Position numbers and translations under genes: made by a program. From Vitis vinifera (lineage: Eukaryota; Streptophyta; Magnoliopsida; Vitales; Vitaceae): a stretch of DNA of 64,000 nucleotides. The notes below the pieces were generated by a model, which saw only the letters and a program-made list of their open reading frames with translations, was not told where the DNA came from and searched no databases. Every line of letters begins with the position of its first letter. The first letter of the stretch is position 1. Shown here in pieces: positions 35,201 to 47,208 of this stretch. The stretch lies in contig NC_081812.1 in assembly GCF_030704535.1 (NCBI RefSeq), positions 20,993,501 to 21,057,500 of the forward strand. The letters run 5' to 3'.

Positions 35201-38200
35201 GGTTTTCTGATTTCCTAGGGTCATATATCTTGCAGAGATATTTAATTTCCACTACATAGACTTTTGTAGTTGTGCTGAAATAGATCCTTATGTGACTGTA
35301 ATTCTGAAAACAGGAAATTAATATTGCCATCATTTGCTGCTCTTCCCCTGTTGATGGCTTATGCTGGCCATACCACTATAATTATACCAAAGCCTCTCAT
35401 CCCATACGTTGGGCTAGAAGTTTTGGATCTAGGTAAATGATTTCTAACTCTCTCAATTATTGTTACATAGAAATAACTTATTATAATGTAAATGTGGTGT
35501 TTTCTGTCTTTCCATTACTGTTAACATGGATACTTTAAACATGATTGCTGCATGATGGTTTTAAAGTAAGAATTTTTTTAGTTTTCCATTCCTGTAACTT
35601 CATGATAGTAGCCCCAGACTCTTATTTCATATGTTGAGTAAGATTCATTATCATTTTTTTTTAAAATAAGTTTACTAAAAAGTTGAAATTTTGTGGAATC
35701 ATCCATCTAATTGGTGAATATACAAAACCTCTAAAAAACATAGTGAAAATATATAGATGTATGTCTATGTGTGTATTTATTAGACACCTTCATTGGAATT
35801 ATTGAAACATAAGTGACTGAACCATCATGTGCTAGAACTATCATAGGCAGGGATATGAGATGCCCTTGGATATTCCTTTTTCATTTTGGACCATTCCTTG
35901 ATTAGATAATAACTGATGGAATTTTTTTAAAAAAAATAGGATTATTCTATTTTGAAAATAAGACCCAGCCCTTATCCATAGAGTTGGTTCTTGAAATTTC
36001 AAGTTTTGAATCATCAAGCTTGTTAAACTTTTCTTGATCTCTGGGAGCTGGTTTATTGAGGTACTTTTTGCATGAATCGCTTTAACATCATATAACATAG
36101 CACACTAGATCCAATTTTTTTGTTTGGATGACTTTAATTATCGGCTGTCCTGGGTGAAGCCATTTAACACTGGGGGACTGACCGTGCACAGCTTGATGAA
36201 TAATTACTACATTTGAACTGTTGGTTATTTTGATTATTGAGTTGTTTATCCTTTGGCGACTGCTTACAACTATACCTTGATGTGAACAGGATGGATATAT
36301 AAATTATATATGGGACTTTTGGCTGTATTTTGCACGAACTCCATCAATATACATGCTGGTTTAAATGGCCTTGAAGTTGGGCAGACTGTTGTTATTGCAT
36401 CTGCTGTAAGAATAAAGCCTTGTAGAACTGTTGGAATTTGAATTGGTTATGGAATCTGATGCATCATAGCAATTTACAGATTTTGATACATAATGCTATG
36501 CAAATTGGAGCATCCACAGACCCAGAGTATAAACAGGCACATGCATTCTCTATTTATCTTGTTCAACCACTACTAGCCACTTCCTTGGCTCTACTTAGTT
36601 ACAACTGGTAAGTATACTGCAATCCTTTACTGATAGCTGTTTGGGGCTGATTCGTGGAGCCTTAGAACCACATATTAATGCTTGAGTGTGCTTTCCTCAC
36701 AAAATTAAGTGTTTTGCAAATTTTAATAATTGCTTTTAAAAATCTTTACAATCACTTGAAGTGATTTTTGGACTAGCATTTAATAGGAGTTTCTTTTAGA
36801 AGTCTTTTTTTTTTGTTATGTAACACATTACTAAAACACTATTAAAACACTTTTTTTAGTTTATATCTAAACACCAACTGGTTCTTCATAAAAGTGCATT
36901 TGATAGAAGCACTATTGACAAAAGTGGCATAGGTTAGAAGAACTTTCATTAGAAGTACTTCCAAGAGAGTCCTAAGTTTCTTTAAAATTTGTTTCTCCTG
37001 CATAATCAAGTCTTGCTAACAGTTCATTTGTTGTATCTTGCATATTCCAGGTATCCTTCTTCAGTTTTTGTTGGAGACACTTACACGTATTTTGCTGGAA
37101 TGACAATGGCTGTAGTTGGCATTTTAGGCCATTTTAGGTATGTTCTGTCATGTTTCTATTTTATGATTAGTTCAAGGTGTTAAGTGTAATACAGATGATC
37201 TGCCAGAGCTTGATTGGCAGCCTTAAGTAATAGGTTGCCAGATGAGCATAAATGTGTAGTATTTAAAACATTTCCATTTTTGAACATCTGTAGATTTACT
37301 TAACTAAAATGCTACAGTATCTTTTAGTTTTTTACGTGGCTACAAAATCCGAAGTTTGCTTTACCATGTAACATTGTTTTGCTTTCTTACCTTAGAGTCA
37401 TGTGGTTCAAGATGGTTGGGCAAACTAAAATAGTTATGGCATCCATTTGTTTCCATGGAATTTTCTTCTCTTGAGAGAAACTCATTGTTTCAATTGGTTT
37501 CCCAAGTTTTATTTATCAAGAAATTACATGGAAGATATGTGCCAAATCTCACTTTACTATTTTGATCCCATCTGATCTTAATGCATAGAAACTCTTTTTG
37601 TTTAGGTTTCTACTGCCTCGACAATACAAGGGATCTATGCATACCATTTATTTGCATAAATTTGCTAGTTATTTATGTTTGTTAATTACCTACTAACTGA
37701 TATACCTTTCATAAATGATGTTCCAGTGAAACCCTGCTGATTTTCTTTATTCCTCAAGTTTTAAACTTTCTATTATCACTCCCCCAGGTTTAATTTCTGT
37801 CTCCTTCTCTCTCAGTCTTCATAACTATGCCAGATGTATAAGGCTTTTAAATTTGGATTGTTTTTTTTTGCAGCTTTCTGGCTATGTGAAATGCCCACGG
37901 CATCGTCTGCCAAGGTAGCTTTATATGCAGTGTCATGCTTGAGGAATTCTTACTAGCATCTTCTGTGAAATTTTTCAATGATATTTTACATTTACTTTTT
38001 CAGGTTTGACCCGCAGACAGGGCTACTGACTGGAACAAATGATGGGACTGTTGTAAACCTATTTTTAAGACAATTTGGCAGGATGTCAGAAAAGTCACTT
38101 TGCATCCTACTTCTCGTTTTCCAGGTGATTGAATCATGTTTTTATGTAGTTTTTTCTTCAACCATACCATCATGTTATATTTATCATTGATGTAGTAATC

Positions 38201-39349
38201 TTATTGAGCCCAACTGTTAATAGATCCTTCTTGAAGGTCCACATGATACTTAAGAGAGAAAAAAATTAAATAGGATAAACCGATGATCATCTGACTATCT
38301 TTAGCCTAAATGTGGCAAGATTGAGGGTGAAGTTTGAGCTTGATATCTCCAAACTAGTTCAAGTCTGTCAACTTGATTGCAGTTGTGTTGTCGTCCAGTG
38401 ATGATCCCAGACAATAGCAATATGCAGTATGCTTTAGTTACAAAAAGATGATGTATTTTGACGATCAAATTAGAGGGCACATAAGAAGTGGTCCCATTTT
38501 TTTCATTGGATCCAGATGGAGATTAAAGGTCTTGAGTGATGTATCTGGCAGAACAACTCAAAAGTAGTGTTGTTAATTTCTTCATGAAGTACCATTTGTA
38601 AAACAAATAAGAATCCCCTTCATAACATGATTTCTTCTTGATAGATGTAGAATCCATGGGGCAATTACTTAGAATAAGATTTTGTGCAACAGCCCTTCTT
38701 ATCTAATAGAAAAGGGTTGCATGATCCTGAATTGATCTTATTCCCAAGCTTGTCTATGAAGAGTGGATTGTAGGCAGGAACTCTTTTTTTTTTTTTTTCC
38801 CTTTTATCCTTTTATTTATTTATTTTTTATTTTTTTATATAGACTATATCACTGAGTTGGTCTGAGTGGACCTTGATTAATGGGTCTGGTTGTGGCTGGT
38901 TGTTTTGTGACCAAACATATCAACAGTTCTCCCTCAGAGGAAAATTACTTGAGTTTTAAATCTTCAAATCAGCTGGTTTAAAATTATCTGGTGGATTGAT
39001 AATCTCTTATTGGCCCCTTTGATGGGGGATCCCTACAACTTTCCTACCCAAAGTTCAAACCCAAGGCTCTTATGCATCATAATGCCCTTATATAGTTTAT
39101 ATCAGTCTATACCATTCATTTCAAGTTGGTTGGATCCGGATCCTCATCCATCAGTTTCAAAAGTATCTTTCTTACTTTCTTTATAGTTTTAAATAATTTC
39201 TTATGAAGCATTTTCCTCATAAAATATGCTTGTATATATACTGGCAATAATCAGATGTCCAAAGGCTAAATCTATGTATTTCTCAACAGGCTATTGGATG
39301 CTGCTTCTGCTTTGTGCTGAGGTGGTTCCTTGCTGGTTGGTACAAATGA
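32251..39349 (+). CDS. GPT: UDP-GlcNAc:dolichol-P GlcNAc-1-P transferase (ALG7/DPAGT1)
   Basis: This ER membrane enzyme makes GlcNAc-PP-dolichol, the first step of N-glycan precursor assembly and the target of tunicamycin. Exons are 32251-32615, 33249-33336, 35086-35177, 35314-35432, 36290-36405, 36480-36607, 37051-37137, 37727-37787, 37874-37914, 38004-38124 and 39290-39349. All junctions are GT-AG with consistent phases, giving 425 aa. Motifs in order are [15 protein letters not shown], the metal-binding [40 protein letters not shown], the cytosolic loop [12 protein letters not shown] and [20 protein letters not shown], with about ten hydrophobic segments between. The N-terminus is Ala/Thr-rich (residues 8-35), as in plant orthologues. 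It ends 1.5 kb from the convergent PRP4-like gene. Confidence 0.93.
34042..34485 (+). mobile_element. LINE 3' end in GPT intron 2
   Basis: The sequence AGGGGATTCCCCTTAATGTG, then CAACTCCATTGGGTTGG, then CTTTGTCGTTTCCTATC plus an A-run (to 34,484) is the same family as the antisense tail at 7883-8112. A 9-bp candidate duplication TTTCATTTG occurs at 34,033-34,041 and 34,486-34,494. The left boundary rests on that duplication. Confidence 0.65.
34690..34850 (+). mobile_element. Second LINE-type tail in GPT intron 2
   Basis: TCTTTGGGTGACTTGTACTC, then CATGGGTTGCGCCCTTATTT, then CTGTCC followed by A-rich sequence resembles the 3' end of a different plant LINE lineage (the GGGTGACTTGTA type). Boundaries are approximate. 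Confidence 0.45.
36770..36965. repeat. Possible MITE in GPT intron 6
   Basis: The words AAAAGTGCATTT, TAGAAGCACTATTG and TTAGAAGTACTTCC near a run with AACACTATTAAAACACTTTT resemble plant MITEs rich in AAGTGCTTTT. I did not define the ends. Confidence 0.25.
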
Positions 39350-40823
39350 GGCAGCAACATGGAAGAAAAATCTTCAGGTTATATTCAGTAACTTGCATGA
39401 ACTTTTACTTATCATCCAGATGTTGTATATTTTTTCATGCTCCTGAAAGGGAATTCAACACTAGCAATACTGGAGTCAAATCTTTCAGTAGGAAGCGTGC
39501 ATGGTTTGCAGTTGAGTCATGAGATTCCTATGGACCGATGCTGGTATGATGTGCCAAAAAAAAGAAAAGGCTCCTGCAGGTTTTCGTGTATTTTTCCTTG
39601 TATGAGAGGAAAAGTTAATTTATACATTCAAAAATTTTGGATAGTTTTTGACCACCAGACTTTGGTCAAATTTTTGCTTAACATATTACCAGCAACAATG
39701 TCCTAGTTTTCTGATAATTAATGGTGAAAGCTTTACTTTATGCATGATATGAATCATTAAAGATTTTGGAGACACCAAATGATGTGTCTTTTGAAGATTT
39801 TTAGATGAATGAATTGTACCTTTGGTTGTAGCATATTGATTCTTGCTTATCCCTCTTATGTCGATGACTATGTGGAAGGAAGCACACTGGGGAGTTCGGT
39901 CTAAACTTGAACCTAAAGTGGCCGTCTGTAACATTTGCATAAACCATGCATGTTTCTCTCGTCTCCATTTTTTTCTCTTTTATACGATTTTGCTGGTAGT
40001 TTCATTTTCCACTTAATGATCTGAATTAACTTACCTAAAAGTTCAAACTCCATATTTTTCTTCTTCCTCTGTCCAGTTTCATCCTGCCAAATTGTTTCCA
40101 TAACCCGGAAATGAAGTGTGATCCAGCATCATAACCATTTCGCCAGGCCTCACCTAAAGATCTGATGGCTTCCCTATAACCCCCTTTTCGTGTTTTTAAT
40201 CATTCACTAGAAGCCCCATTTAATTAGTGTTTTCTTGTCATTTTTTTGCTATGAAAAATTCACTCATTTTTTTTTTTTTTTTTTTGGATAACATGAATTC
40301 TGACGTTTTCATCAAGAAGAGAATCTATGTAAATAATAGAAACCATTAAAAAAAAAGTAAAAAACATGCAAATAACAGGCAAGAACTAAAATCCCCATAA
40401 GCACTTATCAAAATAATACCTGTAGCCAAAATCAACCTCAGATTAGCATCTCTTAAAAGTTGCACAAATTTTGTGTTGCTTGAAAGGTCATTTCACAAAT
40501 TACCACTGCTAAATTTAGGATCTGTTTACTCCCTTTCAAATCAATTACAAGAAACCAGGTACAGGTGAACCAAACAGAACAAAAATGCATGCTTATGAGA
40601 GACTTGACACAGAAGGTACGGGAGGTCCCTATCACCTGTGGCAAAAATTGCTCTCACAGTAGACATGTAATTCCAAAGTCGAAAATTCTGTCTTGGGGAA
40701 ACCACGTATGCTTCATGTCTCCTTGGTGGATATCTCAATTAAAATTGCATATATGAATGTTCACAGCCGAGTGAAAGGCCCCCACATATTTGAAGTTTCT
40801 TGAGAATGGTATTGGGAATTAAG
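39350..40823. other. Convergent intergenic region GPT / PRP4-like
   Basis: This stretch holds the 3' ends of two convergent genes. No coding exon is recognised. A T-run at 40,267-40,285 followed by GGATAACATGAATTCTG may be an antisense retroposon tail, but no target duplication was found. Confidence 0.4.
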
Positions 40824-43800
40824 TTAGTCTATATCCATAGCCTTCTCCTTTTCAATTTCTGCAGATGACCACAACTTAATTGTTCGATCATGTGACACAG
40901 TTGCAATACAATGTCCATCTGCCACAAATAACAACAGTAAAATTATCCACTTAATGCAGAAACTTCAACCCACAAAAAGAACAGCAAAAAGGAAAATGAT
41001 GGATACTGCATTATTTAAGAGGTTTTGATCTAAAGAAATAATTAACTGATAATAGCATATTATTATATTACCCCATTTAATTCCTATATGAGACATGTAT
41101 ATATAATTATAGAAAGAATAGATGGTGTTCTAGCAAAATCATTCAATTAAATATAGCTTCTATGGAAACATAGGGTTACAAGACAAAAATCCCAAATAAG
41201 GTTCCAACCAAGGCAAAGCTTGTCTACAGGACTGTGCTATGAGTTCACTAAGTTAATCTCAATAAGTCATGTTACCACTTGAAACCATCAACAGAGTTTC
41301 TATAAAAAATACAGTAAAAGGGACATACCTATTGGGGTTCCGACACTAAAATATTTTCATTTTTTTATTTATCTGTCTTTATGTTTTTACATGTTTCTAG
41401 CCATGGTGTTTATTCTTTAATAGCCCCCCAAACACTAATGTTCATACTCTAAAAAAATGATCTCAAATTGAATTGCTTAATTTCAATTGTAGGTCTAAGC
41501 TTTGCTTCTCTAGAACTTAAAAAACTGACCTTCCGTTATATCCAAAGATGTAACTTTTGCTTCATGTCCAGATAATGTTTTAACAGGCTTAAAATCTCGG
41601 GCTGACCATACCTGATTCACAGAAATCCAAGATGAAACAAGCTAGCAAGGAACTAAGAAGTCAACAATAAAGAACAATATTTTAAAAGAAACAACCATGG
41701 CATTTAGAAAAGAATAATACCTTTGCTGTCATATCATACGAAGCAGTTACCAAAAAGTATCCTTCTTGAGGCTCAAATTTAACTTGTGAAACAAGGTTTG
41801 AGTGAGCTGGAATTACATACAAGGATTTCTTCTTTCTTAAATCCCAAATTCGACAAGTATTGTCTTCAGCACCAGTGGCTAAATGATAACCATTAGGGGA
41901 AAAACATATCCCCAGAACCTAAAAAAGAAACCACAAGTAAATTTAATTTGGTTTTAAAATATATATATATATATATATATATTTTGTTCTATCTTTTGAA
42001 AATCATGAATAACAAAGGAAAAGGCAGCCAGATAAATCGAGTCCTCACAGGCTTAACATGGCCTTCCAATGCAAGAATGCTTCTCCCAGACCGAAGGTCC
42101 CATACACGACCAAGTGCATCCAGTCCGCATGATGCTGCTAAAGATCCATCCCGGTGGAAAGATATCCCATATACACTCCTACTATGACCTTCTTGAAGAA
42201 GCAACTCCTCACCAGTCTCTACATCCCATAATCTCCAAGTCTTGTCAAAGCTAGCTGTGCCCAGGTATTTCCCTGATGGATGAAAGGCGATGCGGGCAAG
42301 ACGGTCCAGATGGCCCTCAAATGTCTTCAGAAGAGACCCTTCAGAATTCCACAACCTTGCAGTTCGGTCAGCAGAGGCAGTTGCTAAATGGTTGAGTGCA
42401 GGAGAAAATGCAACATCAGTTGCACGTTCTGTATGTCCCTTTAGGGCAGAGACCTTATTTACTTGAGGCATGCTCCATATCTTAGCAACTCCGCTTAGAG
42501 CACTAGGGAAAAGCAAACCAAAAGAAGAAATCAGGTAATCCTCACCTCATTTGGCATTTGAGTAATCTTATTGAGCCTTGAGTTCCATTAATCACAGACA
42601 ACATAGAAAGACCTAATGACCATGTTGCTAGCATTTTTCTGGGGAAATGCTAAGATCCAATTATCTAATCTTTTGATGATTTCTTAAAAACACAATGTTG
42701 TAATTATTAATATACCTCAAAAATTGTTTAACCAACAACAAGTACAGACTTCCAATTCACTAAATTTTCCATTTAGATCATAGAAGGGGCAAAAGGTCTA
42801 CCCATGACTGCAACCTGCAAAGAATAAAGGCTTCTTGCATAACCAATGATAGTGGTGGAAAAAGTAAAGAGATGCTTTTAAAAAGAGCGAGAGGGAAAGA
42901 ACAAGAGGAAGAGAATTAGCAAAAGGTATGAAAAATTGTGGATATAAATTATGCCTTCACAGCATAAGAGCATCTTAATACTCGGGCCACACCACCAAAG
43001 GTTAGATGTAATTGTGTTTGCCTGACAAAATAACTCATTACTCAGAAAATGATTTTTCACGTGTTCTGCTCCTAAAGATTTAAGTTAAGCACTCACACAT
43101 AAAGGGCACAACATGAGAGAGAGAGAAAGAGAGAGAATACCAGGCGGCAAGCAGTTTTCCATCATGTGAGAAAGAACATCCAGAAAGTGGTCGATCATCT
43201 CCAATTTCACTGCAATCTAAGACCAAACTCCCAGCCTCTTTCAAAACCCAATCCATCTCTGCATCCAAATCTTCATCTGGATCATCCCTTTTCCTCCTTG
43301 CACGGTAAAGACGTGAAGCTGCTCTCTTAATCGAATACTTAGCAATCTCAACTCGAGCCTCTAAAAGAGATTTTGAACCTTCAGTATAGAATGGGTACTG
43401 AAGAGTTTCCTCTTCAACTTCTTCCATTGCAACAGGAGCTGCAGCCTCCTCCTCCTCATGAGCTTTCATCAGCTTCTCCAATTGCCCCTCGGCATCCAGT
43501 TTTGCCATAATCATCCTCAGCCGATCTCGTCTTTCCATCTCTCTTTCTCCAAAAAGGGTTATGGGTTCACCAAGCCGGCGAAGGCGAGTCCGTACAGCCA
43601 TGTCATTAGTAGGCACTGCTAGAGCAGAAGCACGACGCTTCATCAAGAATTCCTGCTTTGCTTTTTCTTGCCGCTCTCTAAACTGTCTGCTCTCTTCTGA
43701 AATCTCATATTCTACAGCTGAACCTGAAGCTGCCTGGGCACGGCCTGAGTCATCACGATCAGAATCTGAATCACTGGCTCTCATCTCACCATTTTGTGGA

Positions 43801-44045
43801 AGGGGTGGCCTAAGGACAGGTGGACGCACAGGGAGAGGAGCCAATGGCCGGAGGATTGGGGCAGAAACTGAGGGTATGGGAGCAATAGGAGGCACAATTG
43901 GAGGGGGGACTAATGAAGGTATAATAGGTTGCATTGCTGGTAGTGGGGTAGGATCAATGGTTGAAACTGGAGTTTGATCATCAGTGACTGCCGCAGAAGG
44001 TTCTGCAAGTGAAACTGAAACAGGGTTTTCCTCGTCTACATCCAT
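40824..44045 (-). CDS. PRP4: U4/U6 snRNP PRP4-like WD40 protein
   Basis: This is the plant orthologue of splicing factor Prp4/PRPF4, a U4/U6 di-snRNP component. Exons on the minus strand are 44045-43141, 42502-42049, 41918-41721, 41611-41530 and 40918-40824. The sum is 1,734 nt and 577 aa, and all junctions keep phase. Residues 1-110 are acidic and then Pro-rich. The PRP4/SFM motif lies at about 152-185 ([18 protein letters not shown]). The C-terminal half is a seven-bladed WD40 propeller with repeats such as [40 protein letters not shown], and a final [12 protein letters not shown]. The start ATG 44,043-44,045 is preceded by an acceptor (TTAGGC), so the upstream leader is spliced. 5'UTR exons probably lie at about 45,458-45,568 and near 47,038-47,110. 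Confidence 0.92.
41951..41982. repeat. AT microsatellite in a PRP4-like intron
   Basis: A short alternating AT run lies in the intron between 41,919 and 42,048. Confidence 0.8.
43108..43136. repeat. GA microsatellite at a PRP4-like splice donor
   Basis: A GAGA run (CTCT on the sense strand) starts right after the donor at 43,140. It needs only small slippage to approach the exon edge. Confidence 0.7.
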
Positions 44046-44258
44046 GCCTAACAAAGGAAAACTCAAAATTAATAAAAGCTTATCATAAATAATTCTAGAA
44101 AATAAATTGCCACCAAGACAAGTATAATGGTGCACCAGCAGTTCACAAACTTGAAAAAGGAATACAGCCAAATTATGATAAACATAAAAATTATCTCAAA
44201 ATTTACTATCTGAAACCTCAGCACCATACCAGATCTCATATCATGAAATAAAACTGGA

Positions 44259-44345
44259 TTTTTTTTTTTTGGATAGGTAAGTAAAGATTGTATTGTCAAT
44301 GAAAGAAAAAGCATGAAGGTATACACGATGTATATATGCTTTTAA
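44259..44345 (-). mobile_element. Antisense retroposon tail in PRP4-like 5' intron
   Basis: A T-run at 44,259-44,270 leads into GGATAGGTAAGTAAAGATTG and GGTATACACGATGTATATAT. Reversed, this is a LINE tail ending CTTACCTATCC(A)n. No confident duplication was found and the far end is uncertain. Confidence 0.5.
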
Positions 44346-44939
44346 GTATGCAAATCATAAGGTAATTTTTTGAACAAATGGGAAGGTCTAGAAATTTTTT
44401 TTGAGGGGGAGTGAACCACTCTTATCAACCATACTAGTATCTAAATAAGAAACATTTACGGGTTTATCATATGACCAATATATTTGTGTGCAATAACATC
44501 ATAGAAGGTAATCATGTCATTTTGAAGAAATTTTATTATTCTTTTATAAGGACAATGCCAATATCCTTTCCCCAATAACCATCAAACAATTAAAGCATTA
44601 AAGCAAGCTTTTTTCAAATCCACTTAAACCCAACAAAATATTCCGTAGGAAGTAGTTGTGATTTTGTGGTTTTCACATAAAAAGAGACAATAACACCACA
44701 ATGAAACTTACCTTGCGAAGAAAATTCAAATTCTGTTTCTCAAACCAATCCAATAATAGCTAAGAAAAGGTAATGGCTTAAATAGGAGTTTTTGGGTTCT
44801 AAAGAAAGTGTCACTAAGAAAATATAAATGCAAAATTCAACATAAAAAAAAAAAAAAAAAAGGAAAGAAGAAAAAAGAAATTAAAGAGATATTAACAAAC
44901 CTAAACACCATCTCAATATGTACCAAACCTAAAGCTTAA

Positions 44940-45258
44940 GGCTATATTTGGTTCCCGGAAATTTCAAGGAAAATACAAGAGAAAGAAAATAGAGATGAAA
45001 AGAAGAAAGAAAGAAAGAGTAAAGTAAAATAAAAAATAGATTTAAATAAATTATTTTTATATACTACTTCAACCTCATTTAACTTATTTTACTTCTATAT
45101 AAATTTTAAATAATTTGAAAATGCATAAGTTTCTAATTAATTTTAATTATATTTGATTTTCTTTTATATTTTCTATTGTGAAACCGAACATGAGAAAATC
45201 ATTTTTCTTTTAACATTTTTTTTTCATTCCTTAGTGTTTTCCTAGAACCAAATATAGC
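44940..45258. mobile_element. 319-bp MITE of the GGCTATxTTTGGTTCC family
   Basis: The left end GGCTATATTTGGTTCCCGG and right end CCTAGAACCAAATATAGC are inverted repeats. The AT-rich interior is only about 280 bp. It has the same terminal motif as the larger element at 28,866-30,373 and is probably a deletion derivative of that lineage. It sits in the 5' leader intron of the PRP4-like gene. Confidence 0.75.
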
Positions 45259-45457
45259 AAAAATTTCTGCAAAAATTCTAGTTATGGTTGGAAAAACCAA
45301 AACCAAATAATCCAGCCTTTGGATAATGATAAAAAAAGAAAAAAGAAAAAAGAAAAAAAAAAGGACTAAGAAAACAAACTATATCCAAACAATAATAAAG
45401 ACACAAGGTATAATTGAACACTAAGCCAAAAAGAAAAAAAGAAAAAAAAAATCCAAC

Positions 45458-45568
45458 CTGTATCAGCCCTATAACTCCTGCAGAAGATTCCTCCTTAAAG
45501 AAGGCTGCTGCTTCAGATCTTAATTCAAGCCACTCAAAATTACGGGCACACCCACTCGCACTGAAATG
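45458..45568 (-). other. Probable non-coding 5'UTR exon of PRP4-like gene
   Basis: On the minus strand a candidate exon runs from an acceptor (CTTTGTATCTCAG at about 45,569-45,581) to the donor CAG|GTTGGA at 45,457. It is richer in GC than its surroundings. The assignment is inferred from splice signals only. Confidence 0.4.
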
Positions 45569-47037
45569 CTGAGATACAAAGAACTAAAATAAGAATAATA
45601 ATTAAACTACCAAACTGATACAAGAAATAAAAAATGAAGAAAAAAGGCAAAATTTTTCTGTCCTCCCATAGCACTTTTGTTTCTTCTCACAGCAGTGAGA
45701 AGCAAAAAAGGAGGTGAAAAAAAAAAAAGAATATGTCCGATATTCAATTGTAGAGGAAACCAGTGGATGAGCAAAAAGAAAATGTTCCTTTGCTTGCTTA
45801 GAAATGCAGAAAGCTAAATTCCCAATCCTAAAATTTTCATCAGATTGCACTTATTCCCCATCGTCACAATTTCCACTATTTTGCAATCCAGTTCTCTGCA
45901 AATACAGCATGTCTGATGTCACTTGCAACTTTTAAAACCAAAAGACACTCAGCTCATCCAAACAACCACCTGGCTTGTTCATGAGTTGTGTTTTCATTTT
46001 TTAAAACTACAAACAGCAAAAAGCATAAGACTCAAAAATTTTATTTCCTACCCTTTCCTTTCCCTCTGTTTTCTCAGAAGCCCAATCAACCAAATAATGG
46101 CAACAAAAGTTATAAATAAACAGTGAATTAGATATCACAAACGAAACACCAGCTAAATCAGCAACCAAGTAAGATAAGCAATCAACACCATAGTTACTTG
46201 ACAGGGAAAATTCTCTCTAGAAAAATAATAATAATAAATTTCAGGCGAAAATACATATAGTTGTCCTGAACCTAACTGAAAGGACCAACATATGCTTCTC
46301 CCAAGCTCGATGGTAACTTATAAATGAAGATAAATATAAGCTTGAAGAAAGAAATTCCTGGGGAGTTTCCTGGGATTAATTTTCCCAGAACAGAGTGGCA
46401 AAACAGAATTAAAATTAGTCAGACCCGTTTCAAATCAAATTCAAATTTTTATGAACCCAAAGAGCCGGAGTGGAAAAGGCTCACACAAAGTGCAAATGAT
46501 ATCGAGTATGGTTTCTTTCAAGACAACTCATCAAACGGGGGGTATGCAGAAAAAAAAGAAAAAGAAAGGGGGCAACAGGTTACCAAATGAAATTGCTGGC
46601 TAGTTTTTCCCCGTTAAGTCTCTGATTGGTTGGCGAGAAACTATAGTAAAAAATAAGCAAAATAAATATGAAATTGACACTTCTTGGCACTGTTTGGTTT
46701 GTGTTTTGGGAGTGATTCTCTTGCTTTTATGAGGTTAAACCAATGCATTTTTGTTTTCTTGCAAAAGCGAATAATTAACACCGAAACCAAACAACAACTA
46801 CACAAAACTCACCTAAAAAGAGCTCGAAACTTTTATCCGCTAACGTTTGCTTCTGGTTTCTCAGCAACCAAACACGGTATAACCTGACCCCCTTCACACG
46901 CTCACATCTAATCCGTAAAACCCTAATCTCACAGACTTGTCAAAATGAAAAAATAAAAATAAATAAAAATACTAATAATAATATAGAGTTAATGCGAAAA
47001 TGAAAGAAGAAGAGGGGCACAGTTGCGCAGCAGTTAC

Positions 47038-47115
47038 CGGCGATCGCCGTTCACCAAGATGGGTAGTAGCAGCTTCTGCTTTCCCTGCTCTTCTCCTCCG
47101 CGATTTCCACTTCTG
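47038..47115 (-). other. Probable first exon (5'UTR) of PRP4-like gene
   Basis: A donor GTAACT on the minus strand at 47,032-47,037 follows GGTGAACGGCGATCGCCG. This GC-rich leader lies immediately downstream of clustered site II motifs. An ATG-led frame also enters this exon, so a short uORF or a different N-terminus cannot be excluded. Confidence 0.4.
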
Positions 47116-47119
47116 AATT

Positions 47120-47208
47120 TGGGCTCCATCAGACTTCATGGGCATAATGGGCTTACTAAAGGAGGCCCATGGCTCTCGGGCTTCAAAAGGACCTTTGCAT
47201 AGGGCCCA
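47120..47208 (-). promoter_or_regulatory. Cluster of site II (TGGGCY) elements
   Basis: Five TGGGCY-type motifs lie within 90 bp: TGGGCT at 47,120, TGGGCA at 47,139, TGGGCT at 47,148, GGCCCA at 47,164 and GGGCCCA at 47,202. In plants such clusters bind TCP factors in promoters of growth and housekeeping genes. The spot fits the proximal promoter of the PRP4-like gene. Confidence 0.65.

Noticed and set aside
43561..43977. 138-codon plus-strand frame opposite PRP4-like exon 1
   Set aside because: It is antisense to the Pro-rich coding region, so its Gly/Arg-rich composition is simply the complement.
46324..46590. 88-codon plus-strand frame
   Set aside because: It lies in the probable leader intron of the PRP4-like gene, has no recognisable motif and no splice partners.
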